Assembly (NCBI GenBank): GCA_902775895.1
Contig: CACYNO010000003.1
Location: 62,001 to 126,000 of the forward strand
Length of the DNA: 64,000 nt
Source: an uncultured Lachnospiraceae bacterium
Lineage (GTDB): Bacteria > Bacillota > Clostridia > Lachnospirales > Lachnospiraceae
Reading direction: 5' to 3'
The notes beneath the pieces are model-generated. The model was given only the letters and a program-made list of their open reading frames with translations, ran no database searches and had not been told where the DNA came from. Made by a program: the position numbers and the translations under genes. Shown one piece after another: positions 62,234-64,000 of this stretch; within the stretch, counting starts at the first letter, position 1, and each line of letters begins with the position of its first letter.

Positions 62234-62791
62234 ATGACGAATGAAATGATCCGGTACACAAACAACGATACCGAAGATGTTAAAATAAGACGTACAAAGG
62301 ACATACTTTTATCCAGCGGTACGGGCGTTATCCTTTTTGCAGTATGGGGTATTGTTCGTACAATACTGAATTATACTTTAGTAAATAAAAATAACAATGA
62401 AGACCTTGCAGAAGTTTATGCCGGGCTTGGTGAGGGTCAGAATGCGGATATGATTTTTGCCATATCTGCATCGCTTGCGATTGCTTTATTGGCTGCAGAG
62501 GTAGGTCTGCGTCTGTTTGTGGGTCTGTCCGCTAGAGCAGAAAGCAAAGGAAAGAAAAAGAGCTGGGCCTATGTTGTCGTTGCCTGCATCATGATACCAA
62601 TATACATAACGGGTATCGTTATCAGCATAGTAAACATCGTGACTGTACATACAGGAGTGATCGATCTGATTGTTACCGTTATAGTGGAAGTGACATCGCT
62701 TTTTGCATTTATAGAACTTGTTGTATCCGCAATAAGGCTTAAAAAAATGAAAAAGCATCAGACAGAAATGAACGGAGGTGAGCCGGCATGA
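62234..62791 (+). CDS. Four-helix membrane protein, unknown function
   Basis: A 185-residue protein with four hydrophobic segments (about residues 20-42, 70-95, 108-130, 135-158) and charged ends ending 'RLKKMKKHQTEMNGGEPA'. I do not recognise the family. AAAGAGAG precedes the ATG. Its stop overlaps the start of the DUF6765-like gene by 4 nt, so the two products are probably made together. Confidence 0.75.
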   Translation: MTNEMIRYTNNDTEDVKIRRTKDILLSSGTGVILFAVWGIVRTILNYTLVNKNNNEDLAEVYAGLGEGQNADMIFAISASLAIALLAAEVGLRLFVGLSARAESKGKKKSWAYVVVACIMIPIYITGIVISIVNIVTVHTGVIDLIVTVIVEVTSLFAFIELVVSAIRLKKMKKHQTEMNGGEPA

Positions 62792-63960
62792 ACGCGGATT
62801 TTCACTATTATGCCACTTACTGCAGTGCATATCTGGCAGGATACAGTCATAAAGAATGTATGGATATAGGTTACAGTTCAGTGCTAGTGGACTGGTGTTC
62901 AAGGACATTTTTATCAAAGATAAAGGGTCCTTTTTCGGCAGCGACCACACAGCTTCAGCTGGAACTGATGGACTGCAGGACCGATACGGCGGGAATACAG
63001 GATATAACCCGCATCTGGTCATCCTTTCATTTTCTGCCTTATGACCTTTACGCAGAAAAACCACATTGTTCAAAAAAATACCTGAACAAATACAGGCTGA
63101 TATGTAATGCAAACGGACCGCTGGTTGCAGATACAGTGGAGCTTGCAAAGGATAAAAGCCTTCAGGCTGTGGGGCTTGCCATGCACGTCCTGGCAGACAC
63201 CTGGGCTCACAGATACTTTGCCGGAACTCCTTCACTTGTGATAAATGATACAAACTATTACTTTTTTGAGATGATGCCCGGTGAGACTGAAGGAGAGTTT
63301 TCACAAAGACCGGTACATTTCAGACATAGCATGGGTGTTGATGATGACCTGGAAAACGGATTTTATACCAACAGTATCTCCAGAGGTTCCGAGACCTCAA
63401 TTATGTGTCTCGGACACGGAAGGGCGGGACATCTTCCCGATTACAGTTTTATAAGATACAAATACATGCCCGCATGGGGAGAGTACAAGGAGATCATCAA
63501 GGACAATCCCGAGGATTTTTATAATGCTTTTTGCCAGATGATCTATGCCATGAAGTATCTGCGCGGAGAAAATGATGTGTTTGAGACTTCAACGTATGAC
63601 CGGGAGGCGGCAGAGCCCTACAGAGAAAAGATAGAGAGCATTTTCTCAAAAAGACAGATTGATGATACGAAGGACTGGAAGGAGCTGGCGGAAAGTATTT
63701 CCGGAGAGACTGTGGAAGACTTCAGTCTGGAAAAGTATCAGGGCGAGTACATAAATGCTGATGAGGACAAAAAGGACGATACTTTTCTCGGGAGATTTAT
63801 ACTTGCGGCACTGGCCCAGAAAAGTATGGTGACAAATAAGATATATAAGTCCGGAAACAAGCTTGCGGGATATTCCGTTGATTACAGAGAAAAGGGATTC
63901 AAAGGGATCAGGGATTACCGTAAGCTTCTGGTGCATACCAAAAAGGAGGGTGAGTCATGA
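62788..63960 (+). CDS. DUF6765-like protein
   Basis: A 390-residue soluble protein beginning 'MNADFHYYATYCSAYLAGY', matching the DUF6765 family known in Firmicutes. The helix 'MHVLADTWAHRYFAG' places H133, D137 and H141 in an H-x3-D-x3-H pattern reminiscent of the zinc-dependent phospholipase C/S1-P1 nuclease fold, and the N-terminal His6 could be a further ligand; this reading is inference. No signal peptide is seen. It overlaps genes on both sides by 4 nt (ATGA). Confidence 0.75.
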   Translation: MNADFHYYATYCSAYLAGYSHKECMDIGYSSVLVDWCSRTFLSKIKGPFSAATTQLQLELMDCRTDTAGIQDITRIWSSFHFLPYDLYAEKPHCSKKYLNKYRLICNANGPLVADTVELAKDKSLQAVGLAMHVLADTWAHRYFAGTPSLVINDTNYYFFEMMPGETEGEFSQRPVHFRHSMGVDDDLENGFYTNSISRGSETSIMCLGHGRAGHLPDYSFIRYKYMPAWGEYKEIIKDNPEDFYNAFCQMIYAMKYLRGENDVFETSTYDREAAEPYREKIESIFSKRQIDDTKDWKELAESISGETVEDFSLEKYQGEYINADEDKKDDTFLGRFILAALAQKSMVTNKIYKSGNKLAGYSVDYREKGFKGIRDYRKLLVHTKKEGES

Positions 63961-64000
63961 ATATTTTGCAAAGAGTGCTTAGTATAGTGATCGCGATCAT
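63957..64000 (+). CDS. Start of a further gene (truncated by window)
   Basis: An ATG overlapping the DUF6765 stop (ATGA) has AAAAAGGAGGG upstream and encodes 'MNILQRVLSIVIAI' before the window ends. The hydrophobic start suggests a membrane or secreted protein. Nothing more can be said. Confidence 0.6.
   Translation, partial: MNILQRVLSIVIAI

Overview
The window looks like a chromosomal segment of an anaerobic Gram-positive bacterium of the Lachnospiraceae (Clostridia; Butyrivibrio/Roseburia-like). This is inferred, not proven, from moderate GC content with AAAGGAGG-type ribosome binding sites, an rnfCDGEAB operon followed by a NusG-domain-II protein, ispH overlapping a ribosomal-S1-type gene, a small Lachnospiraceae-type protein in front of dusB, a sortase-anchored adhesin, and a DUF6765 protein. 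No rRNA, tRNA, phage, IS element or CRISPR array was seen.

Layout. 1-11.7 kb is mostly housekeeping: 3' part of dnaE, an L,D-transpeptidase, an LCP-family wall-polymer ligase, a DtxR-type regulator divergent from argF, dusB, and greA-lysS. 11.7-24.7 kb is cell-surface and precursor metabolism: a secreted beta-helix protein, two GlfT2-like glycosyltransferases translationally coupled to a HAD-domain protein, then galE, glmM, ispE, a GntR regulator and a DUF1934 protein. 23.5-27.9 kb is a compact RiPP-type peptide-modification locus: an NTP_transf_5 nucleotidyltransferase (divergent), a PqqD-like leader-binding protein, a radical SAM/SPASM maturase, a 47-residue Cys-containing precursor, an HprK-like kinase and an S24/S26-type peptidase. 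28-34 kb holds a giant sortase-anchored adhesin with a (Glu-Glu-Thr-Thr-Thr) stalk, a PAP2 phosphatase and a HerA-like ATPase. 34.3-39.6 kb is a complete urease operon (ureABCEFGD) behind a near-consensus sigma-A promoter. 39.8-45.7 kb runs TPR protein, thiamine pyrophosphokinase, HI0933-type flavoprotein, cmk, ispH and S1. 45.9-51.5 kb is the Rnf ion-pumping ferredoxin:NAD+ oxidoreductase. 51.7-64 kb has an AMP-forming acyl-CoA ligase, aminopeptidase P, a predicted ABC-ATPase, an AIM24-like protein, a MacB/FtsX-type ABC exporter with a huge coiled coil, a membrane protein, a DUF6765 protein and the start of another gene.

Two things stand out. First, the RiPP locus: the precursor gene has its own consensus-like promoter overlapping the maturase stop codon and its own terminator before the kinase gene. 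Second, a family of 130-240 nt near-palindromic hairpins that fill four of the five convergent intergenic gaps. At least three share a core (AAAGAATT..AAGA paired with TCTT..AATTCTTT), while their outer stems differ in sequence yet remain paired within each copy, suggesting a structured RNA or a miniature repeat under structural constraint.

All assignments come from reading motifs by eye; no database search was run.
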